From positions 62,001 to 126,000 of the forward strand of contig JAHXIO010000010.1 of assembly GCA_025655595.1 (NCBI GenBank): DNA of 64,000 nucleotides. The letters are read 5' to 3'. The notes beneath the pieces are model-generated. The model saw nothing but the letters and a program-made list of their open reading frames with translations, was not told the origin of the DNA and ran no database searches. Each line of letters starts with the position of its first letter. Position 1 is the stretch's first letter. The position numbers and the translations under genes are program-made. Positions 1 through 8,302 of the stretch are shown in pieces. The stretch comes from Candidatus Thiodiazotropha sp. (ex Monitilora ramsayi). GTDB lineage: Bacteria > Pseudomonadota > Gammaproteobacteria > Chromatiales > Chromatiaceae.

Positions 1-663
1 ACGTTCTCTGGCAATACTTCCCAGCACATAGGCGCACAACAGCAACTCCTGGAACCGCGTCAGTCCCCGGTACTCGATGCCGTGCACAAACAGGCTTGAA
101 CCGTCATCCCGCGTCACCTCACGTATATTGCGGATAACACCCATGACCTTGAGCAGGTCCTGTCCACCGCAGACCATGAGTGGATGGGTCACCTGGATTG
201 AGGTTCCCAGCTCCCCCAGTTTCTGTCTGTCCATCACGCGGGCGCCCGTGCTGCTGATGTCCGATATCAAAACAGGCCGCTGGTCTTCCGCCTCACCTTC
301 GCCTGACGTTATGTTGACGATCGCTTGAATTTCAGTGGCGACTCGCGGTGCATTCCTCACCACAGCGCTCTCCACGTCAGCAGGATAGGCCAGATGAAGA
401 TGGGGATAGGGTTTGGCTGAGGCGCTTAATACCCTGGCGACAAATCCGAACACATTGCTTCCGTGGAGCATGCGGACGGTAAAAGCCTGCCCCTCCCTCA
501 CAATAATCGGGTTGCCCTGTTTGCGTGGCGTGGTAATGATCAGACTCTGCCCAGGCAGATACCCCACCAGAGTGGCAGCAAAGCGATCCTGGTTCTCGCT
601 GGGCGGTGCAAATTGCAATTGCAGTAGATCACCAATCTGCAGCGTTTTGACAGTGTCTGTCAA
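1..663 (-). CDS. YcgR-like PilZ domain protein, c-di-GMP receptor (partial, 3' end off window)
   Basis: This gene is absent from the ORF track because it runs off the left edge. I translated 221 codons on the minus strand. The PilZ domain is in the second half: RNAPR fits the RxxxR motif and DISSTG fits the [D/N]xSxxG motif, the two c-di-GMP binding elements of PilZ. The N-terminal about 100 residues fit the beta-barrel PilZN domain of YcgR-type flagellar brake proteins. Start: no ATG fits, but a TTG (LTDTVKTLQ) lies 6 bases after GGAG, so TTG is preferred. It is transcribed divergently from aat. Likely role: a cytoplasmic c-di-GMP effector acting on motility or envelope functions; the target is not visible. 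Confidence 0.75.
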   Translation of the reverse strand, partial: MTDTVKTLQIGDLLQLQFAPPSENQDRFAATLVGYLPGQSLIITTPRKQGNPIIVREGQAFTVRMLHGSNVFGFVARVLSASAKPYPHLHLAYPADVESAVVRNAPRVATEIQAIVNITSGEGEAEDQRPVLISDISSTGARVMDRQKLGELGTSIQVTHPLMVCGGQDLLKVMGVIRNIREVTRDDGSSLFVHGIEYRGLTRFQELLLCAYVLGSIARER

Positions 664-851
664 TGATATCTCCAATCCTTATCTGTTCAGGTCTCAGCTG
701 TGCGACTCTGTACAATTCTTATATGCTTAAGTTAATGGGATTCTATGTTTGAAACCGCATATCAACGGTGTGAATGATGCGAACTTTTTTCCGTTAAAAC
801 AAGTGCCTGTTAGGATAATCTAATAATACAGACACCAGACTAAGAAAAAAG

Positions 852-1571
852 ATGATTTTCCTGTTAGACGATGAGCCTGCTGCCCCCTTTCCGGATGTCA
901 CATTGGCCGAGCGAGAACCCAATGGTCTTCTCGCCGTCGGCGGTGATCTCTCGCCCCAGCGTCTAATCAACGCCTATATGCAGGGTATTTTTCCCTGGTT
1001 CAGCGAGGATGAACCGATTCTCTGGTGGTCTCCCGATCCCCGGACAATACTCTACCCAGAAAAGATAAGAATCAGTAGAAGCCTCCGCAAGACATTGAAA
1101 AAAAAGCAGTTTCAAGTCAGCTTTGACCAGGATTTCGCCGCTGTAATCGAAGGTTGTGCCGCCCCCCGGAACAACTCACCAGGTACCTGGCTGCTGCCGG
1201 AAATGATCGAGGCCTACCACCAGCAACATGCGCTGGGACTGGCCCACTCCGTGGAGGTCTGGCAGGATGGAAATCTCGTGGGCGGCCTCTATGGTATGGC
1301 TATAGGGGCGGTGTTTTTCGGTGAGTCGATGTTCAGCCTGGTACCAGACAGTTCCAAGATCGCCCTGGTGCATTTGAGCCGTTCACTCTCCGAGTGGGGA
1401 TTTAGAATGATCGATTGTCAGGTCTATACACAACACCTTGCCAGCCTGGGTGCCGAAGAGATTCCACGTCAGCGCTTTTGTCGCAATCTATCCGACTGGA
1501 CACGCCTGAAAGGTCGTGTGGGCAGCTGGTCCGAACGCCAAGCCGTCTACCCGGAGGCCGGTCCATGCTGA
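852..1571 (+). CDS. aat: Leucyl/phenylalanyl-tRNA--protein transferase
   Basis: Aat transfers Leu or Phe from charged tRNA to the N-terminal Arg or Lys of proteins, creating N-degrons read by ClpS. The 239-residue length is normal. The family core is plain: REPNGLLAVGGDLS, GIFPWFS and ILWWSPDPR near residues 20-65, then GGLYG and FFGESMFS. It is the first gene of a pair with bpt, overlapping it by 7 bases, so the two are probably co-translated. The ATG start matches the family N-terminus. In related genomes infA, clpA and clpS follow closely; here they are 7.5 kb away behind a TonB operon. Confidence 0.97.
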   Translation: MIFLLDDEPAAPFPDVTLAEREPNGLLAVGGDLSPQRLINAYMQGIFPWFSEDEPILWWSPDPRTILYPEKIRISRSLRKTLKKKQFQVSFDQDFAAVIEGCAAPRNNSPGTWLLPEMIEAYHQQHALGLAHSVEVWQDGNLVGGLYGMAIGAVFFGESMFSLVPDSSKIALVHLSRSLSEWGFRMIDCQVYTQHLASLGAEEIPRQRFCRNLSDWTRLKGRVGSWSERQAVYPEAGPC

Positions 1572-2296
1572 GTGGATCCGGATTCAGTCAGGACTCGGCC
1601 TATGCGCTCTATATCAGCCAGGCGCACGACTGTTCCTATCTCTCCGACAGGGAGGCCCGCAGCCTTTTCCTCGATCCATCCGCTAAAGTCACGGCAGAGA
1701 TCTACCAACAGTTGATAGACCGGGGATTTCGACGTAGCGGCTGCTATCTCTATCAACCGGCTTGTACAGCATGCAATGCCTGCGTATCACTTCGCATTCC
1801 AGTGGCTAAGTTCAGACCCTCTCGCAGCCAGCGTCGCAACTGGAAACACAATCTTCCCCTATATCAGGTCACGCCGGTAGCAGCCGAGTTTCAGGAAGCC
1901 CATTTTCAACTCTATAAACGCTATTTGATGCAACGCCATCCAGATGGCGCCATGAGCTGCAACAGCCCGGGACAGTACATCCAGTTTCTCACCTGTGACT
2001 GGTCAGAGACTCAGTTCATTGAGTTTCGCAGAGAGGGGAAGCTGGCAGCGGTTGCCGTCAGCGATATCCTGCCTAACGGCACCTCATCGATCTACACCTT
2101 CTACGATACCGATTACAGTCATGACGGACTGGGGGTATTCGCCCTGCTTTGGCAGATACACCACGCGCAAGCGCTTGGAAAAGAGTGGGTCTATCCCGGA
2201 TTTTGGGTCAAGGATTGCGCCAAAATGAATTACAAAACCCGCTTCCGCCCCTACGAGGCATGGACAGGCCACAACTGGGTCATGCCTCAGACCTGA
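1565..2296 (+). CDS. bpt: Aspartate/glutamate leucyltransferase (arginyltransferase-like)
   Basis: Bpt transfers Leu from Leu-tRNA to N-terminal Asp or Glu, making secondary N-degron substrates into ClpS ligands. The 243-residue protein has the N-terminal Cys region (CSYLSDREARSLFLDP, then CTACNAC) typical of bacterial Ate/Bpt proteins, and a GNAT-like second half (YTFYDTDYSHDGLGVFALL). The ORF track starts at 1415, but that stretch lies inside aat; the ATG at 1565 (MLSGSGFSQD) overlaps the aat stop by 7 bases and matches the family start. Bpt rather than eukaryotic-type Ate is inferred from length and the aat partnership. Confidence 0.93.
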   Translation: MLSGSGFSQDSAYALYISQAHDCSYLSDREARSLFLDPSAKVTAEIYQQLIDRGFRRSGCYLYQPACTACNACVSLRIPVAKFRPSRSQRRNWKHNLPLYQVTPVAAEFQEAHFQLYKRYLMQRHPDGAMSCNSPGQYIQFLTCDWSETQFIEFRREGKLAAVAVSDILPNGTSSIYTFYDTDYSHDGLGVFALLWQIHHAQALGKEWVYPGFWVKDCAKMNYKTRFRPYEAWTGHNWVMPQT

Positions 2297-2410
2297 TATC
2301 CGGCATCCGCCCATCAGCTGCACTGCGGGATATGCCCCACAAAATGTAGTGAAATCCCTCACTCACTCTGATCTTGAATTTTTTTTACAGATATTTCAAT
2401 AAGATAAATC

Positions 2411-2426
2411 TGGCCCGCCAATTGCT
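2411..2426 (+). promoter_or_regulatory. Sigma-54-type -24/-12 promoter candidate for the TonB operon
   Basis: TGGCCCGCCAATTGCT matches the consensus TGGCACG-N4-TTGCW except for C in place of A at the fifth base. GG and GC are separated by exactly 10 bases as required. It lies 89 bases before the ATG of the TonB-dependent receptor gene in a 218-base gap with no other gene, and its orientation fits. An AT-rich tract lies just upstream. The activator protein and its binding sites are not identified. Confidence 0.55.
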
Positions 2427-2514
2427 CTCTGTCGACAGGTAATCATTGATAGAAATCGATCTCTACGCAATGAACCCAACCGATAGACTTAAAATAAATT
2501 GGCGGTAGCATTGA

Positions 2515-4683
2515 ATGAAGTACCCTAAAACTAGAAAACAGCTGATTCTCAGCATTACTCTCCTCAACACTCTCATCCCCACATCCATCCTTGCTGAAGA
2601 AACAAGCACTGGCAACCTTGAGGAGACCTCTGACTACGACGTCATCAGTGTCACCGCAACCCGTATTGAACGAGGTACCAAAGAGGTCGCGGGTGCTATC
2701 GATGTGATCGACTCGGAACGCATCGAAAGCGAAAAGATGTTCAACATCAAGGATGCCATTCAAGGCACACCCGGCGTGCTCATCGACTCCAAGAACTCCG
2801 CATACGACAGTCGTTTGATCATTCGCGGCGCAGGGCAGAAAGCCAACTACGGCGTGCGTGAGATCATGGTGATTCGGGATGGTGTCCCCATGACCGATCC
2901 CGACAGTTTCTCACGCTTCGACTTTATCGATACCCAGGATATAGAGCGCATTGAAATCACCAAGGGTCCGGGTTCTCTTTACGGTGCCGGGTCATCCGGC
3001 GGCACCATTCAGATCATCTCCAAGTCAGTCTTCGATACCGACAGCAACCGGGTCAAGGTCGGTGCCGGTGAGTATGGTCAGTCCAATCTTCACGGTCGGG
3101 TTGCCGGCGACATCAACGACAGCAACGCCTTTTCCCTGACCGCCTCATATCGTAAGAGCGACAACGACTGGCGCGACTGGAATGAGTTTGAGTCGAGCCA
3201 GGTCAGTTTCAAACACGGGCTCCTGCTCGACAATGAGGCCACACTGGAATCGGAGCTGAGTTATCACAAAGCCGACCTGCAGATCCCCGGCTCAATGGAT
3301 GAAAACGACTTCGAGAGATACCTCGACAGCGGAGAACAACGCGACACCAGCAGCCAATGGCAGCACAGTGGGCGCTACTCCACCATCTGGTTCTTCAACT
3401 CCCGCTATGAGCAGGAGATCGGTGATCTGACACTCAAACCGCGCATCTACGCCAACTACTGGGATCACTACCATCCGGTTACCGGCGCCATCAACGACAA
3501 CCCGGGTACTATGGTCATCGGGACAGATTTGGAATTTGCCTACCAACATCATCTATGGGGGAAAAGTACACTGGTAAGCGGTATTACCGCACGCCGGGAT
3601 GAGACCAAAGATTCCAAGAAATTTGCCTATGCAGATCTGGAGACGAATCCCCCACCCCCTTGGAACCCGATGGGACCCGATACCATTGTTCGCACGCTCT
3701 CTGACCGTCCAGGTGATCTGCTGGAAGTGGAGGATGCGACCAACACCCTCTACGGTATATTTCTTCAGGAGACCTTGCGTCCCACGGAAAGGACAACATT
3801 GGATATCGGCTTCCGCTACGACCGTACCAGCTTCGATATCGACAATACCGCTTTCGGTGAATACGACTGGGGCAGCTCCAGTTACGTCTTTTTCCCTACA
3901 CCTGTCACCACTCTGACCGACAAGACCTTCAACCTTTTCTCTCCCAAACTGGGCATCACCTATGCCCTGAATGAGGTTTTCAATGTCTATGGTGTAGCCG
4001 CCCAATCCGGTCAAGTTCCCTCCGAGTCTGAGATTCAGGGTAATCCAAAGCTGGATGCAGCAACCGCCCGAAATATCGAGGTGGGCCTGAAGGGACGTTC
4101 CCGGGACTGGTCGCTGGATCTCTCCATCTACAACACAAGAGTTACCGATGAGATCGTCTCTGTGCTCAATCCCGATTTGACTACCGAGCATCAGAATGCC
4201 GGAAAGACATCCAAGAAGGGCGTGGAGATAAGCGGACGATACAACCTGACGAACCGGTTCTGGACTGAGGCTGGATTCGCCTACAGCGATTATACCTTCG
4301 AGGAATTCATTGAGTTGGTTCGCGCAGGTCCGGTGCAGATTCCGCACGACCGATCAGGCAACCGGCTACCATTTGTACCCAGACAGCAATACAGCCTCGG
4401 ATTGGGTTACAGCCACCCATCAGGCTTTAAGGCCGTAGTCCGCAGCAATAGCTGGGGAAGTTACTACATGGATAACGCCAACACGGAGAAATATGAGGGT
4501 TATGAGTTCCTCACCAACCTTATGTTGGGTTATTTCACCGGTCCCCATAGCCTGCAGTTGAATGTCTCGAACCTGTTTGACAAACGCTATGCCACTGAAG
4601 TGAAGAAAAGTACCAATGGTGACAAGACTTACTCCGCAGGCGCCCCCCGCACTGCCATGCTGAGCTATGCCTACAGCTTTTAA
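2515..4683 (+). CDS. TonB-dependent outer-membrane receptor
   Basis: A 722-residue outer-membrane receptor and first gene of a seven-gene operon. The N-terminus is a signal peptide ending near SILA-EE. A TonB-box-like segment DVISVTATR follows around residue 43, then a plug domain (RGTKEVAGAIDVID, LIIRGAG, IERIEITKGPGSLYG) up to about residue 170. The rest is beta-barrel, with a C-terminal NLFDKRYAT motif and terminal aromatic residue (AYSF). It binds an unknown ligand and imports it using TonB. The operon carries its own ExbB, ExbD and TonB plus two redox membrane proteins, which hints at a metal or metal complex rather than vitamin B12 or sugar. No ligand-specific motif was recognised. Confidence 0.93.
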   Translation: MKYPKTRKQLILSITLLNTLIPTSILAEETSTGNLEETSDYDVISVTATRIERGTKEVAGAIDVIDSERIESEKMFNIKDAIQGTPGVLIDSKNSAYDSRLIIRGAGQKANYGVREIMVIRDGVPMTDPDSFSRFDFIDTQDIERIEITKGPGSLYGAGSSGGTIQIISKSVFDTDSNRVKVGAGEYGQSNLHGRVAGDINDSNAFSLTASYRKSDNDWRDWNEFESSQVSFKHGLLLDNEATLESELSYHKADLQIPGSMDENDFERYLDSGEQRDTSSQWQHSGRYSTIWFFNSRYEQEIGDLTLKPRIYANYWDHYHPVTGAINDNPGTMVIGTDLEFAYQHHLWGKSTLVSGITARRDETKDSKKFAYADLETNPPPPWNPMGPDTIVRTLSDRPGDLLEVEDATNTLYGIFLQETLRPTERTTLDIGFRYDRTSFDIDNTAFGEYDWGSSSYVFFPTPVTTLTDKTFNLFSPKLGITYALNEVFNVYGVAAQSGQVPSESEIQGNPKLDAATARNIEVGLKGRSRDWSLDLSIYNTRVTDEIVSVLNPDLTTEHQNAGKTSKKGVEISGRYNLTNRFWTEAGFAYSDYTFEEFIELVRAGPVQIPHDRSGNRLPFVPRQQYSLGLGYSHPSGFKAVVRSNSWGSYYMDNANTEKYEGYEFLTNLMLGYFTGPHSLQLNVSNLFDKRYATEVKKSTNGDKTYSAGAPRTAMLSYAYSF

Positions 4684-4692
4684 GGATCTCCT

Positions 4693-5496
4693 ATGAATAG
4701 ACATATGCCTATACCGATACTGGCCGTCTCTATGCTATTGACTCTCCCGGTTGCTCTGGGCGCTGTAGAGACGGGCACTCAAGCGAGTGAGCCACAACCC
4801 CAAGCACACAACAATCACCGAGGGCCGAAGCAACTCGTACTGGAAAATGGCCTTGGCGCCAAGGTCACCTTATGGAAACCGGATCTTACCACCCAGCCTG
4901 TCACCCCTGAGCACGGCATGTTCACCATGCCCAAGACCGGCATGGACAATTACCACGCCGTTATCGCCGAAAGAGATTGGGGTAACTTGAAAGAGACGGT
5001 CATCCGGTACGAATATCAGTTCGGCAAACCAAGCAAGCGTAGCCCGAGCGAACTGGCCGGGACGGTCAAGACCGACTTTGAGATCATTCCCGACCCGATT
5101 CCCCGCGAACACTATCGGTACCACTCAAACGAAACCTGGGGCTTCTTGCTTCGTCTGCACGGCGAACCCGCCCAGAACATCCCGGTTAGCTTCGAAAGTG
5201 AGAACGGCAGCCAAATGAAGTCCGTGACCGATGAGAGAGGGTATGTATCATTCAGATTACCGGATGATTTCCCCGATATTGTTCCCGGAGAACGGGATCG
5301 ACGCAGTGCAGGATTCACAATCACTGCGGAAACTGAGAATGCCGGAATCACCTATCAAACCATGCTCACTGCTGACTACAGGGTCGCCCCTGAGCATTGG
5401 CAGTCGACTCAATTAGGGTTGCTCGTTGCAGGCATAGGTCTCATCACAGGCGGTTTAATCGGTAGAGTAAAGCTGCAGGGGGGTAAGAAAAAATGA
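4693..5496 (+). CDS. Periplasmic DUF4198-like protein with C-terminal membrane anchor
   Basis: A 267-residue exported protein. It has a signal peptide (LTLPVALGAVE), a beta-rich periplasmic part and a single C-terminal membrane helix (LGLLVAGIGLITGGLIG) followed by a short basic tail. The segment RLHGEPAQNIPVSFES...DERGYVSFRLPD resembles the DUF4198/NikM-like fold found in accessory proteins of metal uptake systems. This is recognition by eye, not a profile hit. A His/Met-rich stretch HGMFTMPKTGMDNYH near residues 74-88 could be a metal site (inference). AAGGAT precedes the ATG. It lies 9 bases after the receptor gene and overlaps the polyferredoxin gene by ATGA. Confidence 0.6.
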   Translation: MNRHMPIPILAVSMLLTLPVALGAVETGTQASEPQPQAHNNHRGPKQLVLENGLGAKVTLWKPDLTTQPVTPEHGMFTMPKTGMDNYHAVIAERDWGNLKETVIRYEYQFGKPSKRSPSELAGTVKTDFEIIPDPIPREHYRYHSNETWGFLLRLHGEPAQNIPVSFESENGSQMKSVTDERGYVSFRLPDDFPDIVPGERDRRSAGFTITAETENAGITYQTMLTADYRVAPEHWQSTQLGLLVAGIGLITGGLIGRVKLQGGKKK

Positions 5497-6548
5497 GCAG
5501 TATCGCCAACCTCAGCGTCATCCGAAAACTGGTTCAGATCGCCACCTTCGTCTTCTTTGTTTATGGTGGTCTCATTACCGGTTACTACCTCGAAGACAAG
5601 ATCAGTAACGCCCTGCCTGCATTGAGCTGCGCCTACGATAAAAATGGAGCCGACCTCTGCACACTGATCCCCATTCAGCACCAGATGGATCATCGATTGG
5701 GTGAAGCCATTGCCAAAGGCGGTAACCTGATGATGGGCATCATGCCCACGCTCATCACATTGGGAACCTTCCTGCTGTTCTTCGTCTTTCTCAACAAGGC
5801 ATTCTGCGGCTGGGTCTGCCCTCTGGGCACCTTCCAGGAATTTCTGCACATGATTGGCCAAAAGATTGGCCTTAACCGAAGGGAGTCGCTGGATAACGGT
5901 CTGGTCAATCGAATTCGCCCGGTGAAATGGTTCATCCTGCTGGTACTGGTCTTTGGTTTTCCCCTCCTGACCGGTATGGGTATGGTGAACCACGATCTGG
6001 GCGATCCCTTCTGCCGCATCTGTCCCAGCCGGATACTCACCACACTGGCCACCGGCGACAGTTCGCAGGTTTTCGTGGACACTGCCAACTCCACCACCAT
6101 CTTTTTCTCTCTGCTGGCCGATTTTCTTTTCGGCTTGATGGTGGCACTGGCTCTCACAGTCAGACAACCTTTCTGTCGCATCTGCCCCATGCTGGCGATG
6201 CATGCGATATTTCGCAAAATCGGCCTGCTCAAACTGGTGAAAAGCGGTACTCCCAGATGTGACCGCTGCGGCCTCTGCGCCAAGGCATGTCCAATGGACA
6301 TCCGTGAAATCCATACCGATATGGAGCGACGGGATGTGACCTTTGAGGACTGTACCCTCTGTGGCCGGTGTGTCGAATTTTGTCCCGACAAGGACGTTCT
6401 GAAGCTGAAATACACCTTTTTTCCTGTCTTCACTTCGAGTCCGGAGTATTTTAAATCCCGTAAAAAAGCGCAGACAAAATGGGAAAAAGCCAACCTCATC
6501 GACTGGCTGAAGAAAGGGAGAGGCAAACCTCAGGTAGAAAACCCATGA
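5493..6548 (+). CDS. Membrane-bound 4Fe-4S polyferredoxin (NapH/NosR/CcoG-like)
   Basis: A 351-residue inner-membrane iron-sulfur protein with about four membrane helices in the first 225 residues. It has CxxxCP at C105/C109 (FCGWVCP), paired FCRICP motifs at C174/C177 and C228/C231, and two classical ferredoxin clusters, C256-C266 (CDRCGLCAKACP) and C287-C297 (CTLCGRCVEFCP). This is the architecture of NapH, NosR C-terminal and FtrD-type proteins, which carry electrons across or at the membrane. In this operon it could reduce imported ligand or metal, or drive the neighbouring CcdA-like protein. The start overlaps the previous stop (ATGA). Confidence 0.82.
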   Translation: MSSIANLSVIRKLVQIATFVFFVYGGLITGYYLEDKISNALPALSCAYDKNGADLCTLIPIQHQMDHRLGEAIAKGGNLMMGIMPTLITLGTFLLFFVFLNKAFCGWVCPLGTFQEFLHMIGQKIGLNRRESLDNGLVNRIRPVKWFILLVLVFGFPLLTGMGMVNHDLGDPFCRICPSRILTTLATGDSSQVFVDTANSTTIFFSLLADFLFGLMVALALTVRQPFCRICPMLAMHAIFRKIGLLKLVKSGTPRCDRCGLCAKACPMDIREIHTDMERRDVTFEDCTLCGRCVEFCPDKDVLKLKYTFFPVFTSSPEYFKSRKKAQTKWEKANLIDWLKKGRGKPQVENP

Positions 6549-7255
6549 TGCCTATCGAACCCGTCGCCCTGAGCTTCGGTGCTGCCCTCCTGCTGGGCCT
6601 GGGTTATGGCAGCGGGCCCTGCAATATCGCATGCCTGCCCTATCTCGGTCCGGTATTTGCGGCAACCGGAGGTGGTATCCAGGGTGCCTGGCGCACATTA
6701 CTACCCTTCACAATGGGCCGTCTCAGCGGCTACACCCTGCTGGGGGGACTGGCAGGTGGGCTCGGCCTGCTGATCGAGGATTGGTTGGCGTCGCCCTGGG
6801 TACACTGGCTGTTGGGTGCGGCGACACTGATGGTCGGCCTTTCGATCTTAGTCCGTCGCAACCAATCGACCTGCACGGCAGCTTGCGGACAAACAGCTTC
6901 AGTGACCCTGGAAACCGGACCAGGTGAGCCTGCAACATCGACACGACAGAAGATGCTGCCGGGAGGGCTCTACCTGATGGGCTTCGGCATGGCACTCAAT
7001 CCATGCGCTCCCCTGATGACCGTCGTACTTGCATCGGCCACCAGTGCCAGTATGATCAGCGGCATCTCATTGGGGGCCGGTTTCGCATTGGGCGCCGTCT
7101 TTGTGCCGACAATCGTCTTTGCTTTCGGTGTGGCGCATTTCGGACAGCAGATAAGGCACCATTTGTCGCGACACCGTATCGCCCTGGAAAATACCAGCAT
7201 CGCATTGCTGATGATGACCGGCGCAGCCACTGCGCTGGGATGGATAACGCCATGA
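6545..7255 (+). CDS. CcdA/DsbD-like thiol-disulfide membrane protein (annotated as TauE/SafE-like in relatives)
   Basis: A 236-residue polytopic membrane protein with about six helices. It resembles the DsbD transmembrane/CcdA family: GPCNIACLPYLGP (C26 and C30) in the first helix and NPCAPL (C153) in the fourth, the pair that moves reducing power from cytoplasmic thioredoxin to the periplasm. A second CxxxC (C110/C114) lies in the central loop. The ORF track starts at 6479 inside the upstream gene; ATG at 6545 overlaps its stop (ATGA). No thioredoxin-like partner is encoded in the operon. Sulfite export is unlikely given the cysteine motifs and context. Confidence 0.72.
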   Translation: MMPIEPVALSFGAALLLGLGYGSGPCNIACLPYLGPVFAATGGGIQGAWRTLLPFTMGRLSGYTLLGGLAGGLGLLIEDWLASPWVHWLLGAATLMVGLSILVRRNQSTCTAACGQTASVTLETGPGEPATSTRQKMLPGGLYLMGFGMALNPCAPLMTVVLASATSASMISGISLGAGFALGAVFVPTIVFAFGVAHFGQQIRHHLSRHRIALENTSIALLMMTGAATALGWITP

Positions 7256-7911
7256 ACATTGCAGAACTATTTGCCAAAGGGGGTCCAGTCGTTTGGATTC
7301 TCGCCGCCTACTCCTCGATCGGTCTCGCGATCGTACTGGAAAGAAATATCCTCTTTCTGCGTTTGCGGCAGCTGCCCAAGCAGTGGCTCGGTAAGTTGGA
7401 TCGATTACTGGAGCAAAAGGACGCTTCCGACCTTGTGGGGCAACTGAAGGGACCTGAAGCACGCATCATTCAGGCTGTCGTTGAGGCCGACCGAGACGGT
7501 GTCAAGGACTTGCAGGGGGTAGGACAGCGTATCCGTTCCCAGGAGATTCAGCGTATGGAATTCGGCCTGCGAACCCTTGGCATTCTGGGCAATACTGCAC
7601 CACTCCTCGGCCTGCTGGGTACGATTACCGGAATGATCAAAGCATTCATGGTCATTGAGCAGGCTGGAGGCAAGGTGGATGCCCAGGCATTGGCCGGCGG
7701 CATCTGGGAGGCCATGATTACCACCGGTGTCGGTCTCGCCGTAGCCATTCCGCTTCTGCTTTTACTGCATTTCCTCGAAGGCAGTGTCGAGCGACGAGCC
7801 CAATCGATGAGCCGGTGCATTGCCCTGCTGCTGGAACGCCGCTCCAGTTCAAATAGTGAAGAGCAAGCCGATCAGCCCCACAGCTGGGAACAAGTCACCG
7901 ATGGCGTCTGA
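7252..7911 (+). CDS. exbB: ExbB/MotA/TolQ family proton channel protein
   Basis: A 219-residue inner-membrane protein of the ExbB-ExbD-TonB motor. The N-terminal helix follows GGPVVWILAAYSSIGLAIVLERN; the conserved core is GILGNTAPLLGLLGTITGMI and the third helix TTGVGLAVAIPLLLLLHF. The ATG at 7252 overlaps the previous stop (ATGA); the track start at 7003 is inside the CcdA-like gene. It forms the proton channel with ExbD and energises the TonB encoded two genes on, for the receptor at 2515. Confidence 0.92.
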   Translation: MNIAELFAKGGPVVWILAAYSSIGLAIVLERNILFLRLRQLPKQWLGKLDRLLEQKDASDLVGQLKGPEARIIQAVVEADRDGVKDLQGVGQRIRSQEIQRMEFGLRTLGILGNTAPLLGLLGTITGMIKAFMVIEQAGGKVDAQALAGGIWEAMITTGVGLAVAIPLLLLLHFLEGSVERRAQSMSRCIALLLERRSSSNSEEQADQPHSWEQVTDGV

Positions 7912-8302
7912 ACGTAGACGACACTCGTCGATGGTGCTCAATCTGACACCTCTGATCGACATTGTCTTCCTGCTACTGGTCTTTTTCATGCTAACGGCTC
8001 ACTTCATCGAAGATGAGGCGATTCCAATAGACCTGCCGGAGGCGGCAAACAGCGCGGTCAGTGAAGAGAAGGGATTTGTCGAGATCTCCATGACACCGGA
8101 TGGTCAGCTGCGGGTGGATGGCCATCCTGTCGAAATTGAGGAGCTGGAAGAGTCTCTGAGGGGTGCTCTGCACGCTCCCGAGAAACGATTTGTCCGATTA
8201 AAGGGAGACCATAAGGCGCAATTTGGTCTTGGCGTAAAAATAATCGACGCCGCCAGGGCTGCCGGCGCTGAATCATTGGATATTCTGACTGAAAGACCAT
8301 GA
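7901..8302 (+). CDS. exbD: ExbD/TolR family biopolymer transport protein
   Basis: A 133-residue protein with one membrane helix and a periplasmic domain. The helix LTPLIDIVFLLLVFFML carries D20, the conserved proton-path aspartate of the family. The ATG at 7901 (MASERRRHSS) gives the usual short basic cytoplasmic tail and overlaps exbB by 11 bases; the track start at 7820 lies inside exbB. It works with ExbB to power TonB. Confidence 0.93.
   Translation: MASERRRHSSMVLNLTPLIDIVFLLLVFFMLTAHFIEDEAIPIDLPEAANSAVSEEKGFVEISMTPDGQLRVDGHPVEIEELEESLRGALHAPEKRFVRLKGDHKAQFGLGVKIIDAARAAGAESLDILTERP

Noticed and set aside
2425-2455. Fur-box-like sequence (TAATCATT) upstream of the TonB receptor
   Set aside because: Only about 10 of 19 consensus bases match and the second half-site is poor.
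3553-4347. 264-residue minus-strand ORF inside the TonB receptor gene
   Set aside because: Shadow of the real plus-strand gene; no family features and low-complexity amino-acid pattern.
5409-6526. Long minus-strand ORFs opposite the polyferredoxin gene
   Set aside because: Composition is that of an antisense frame; the plus-strand Cys motifs prove the coding strand.
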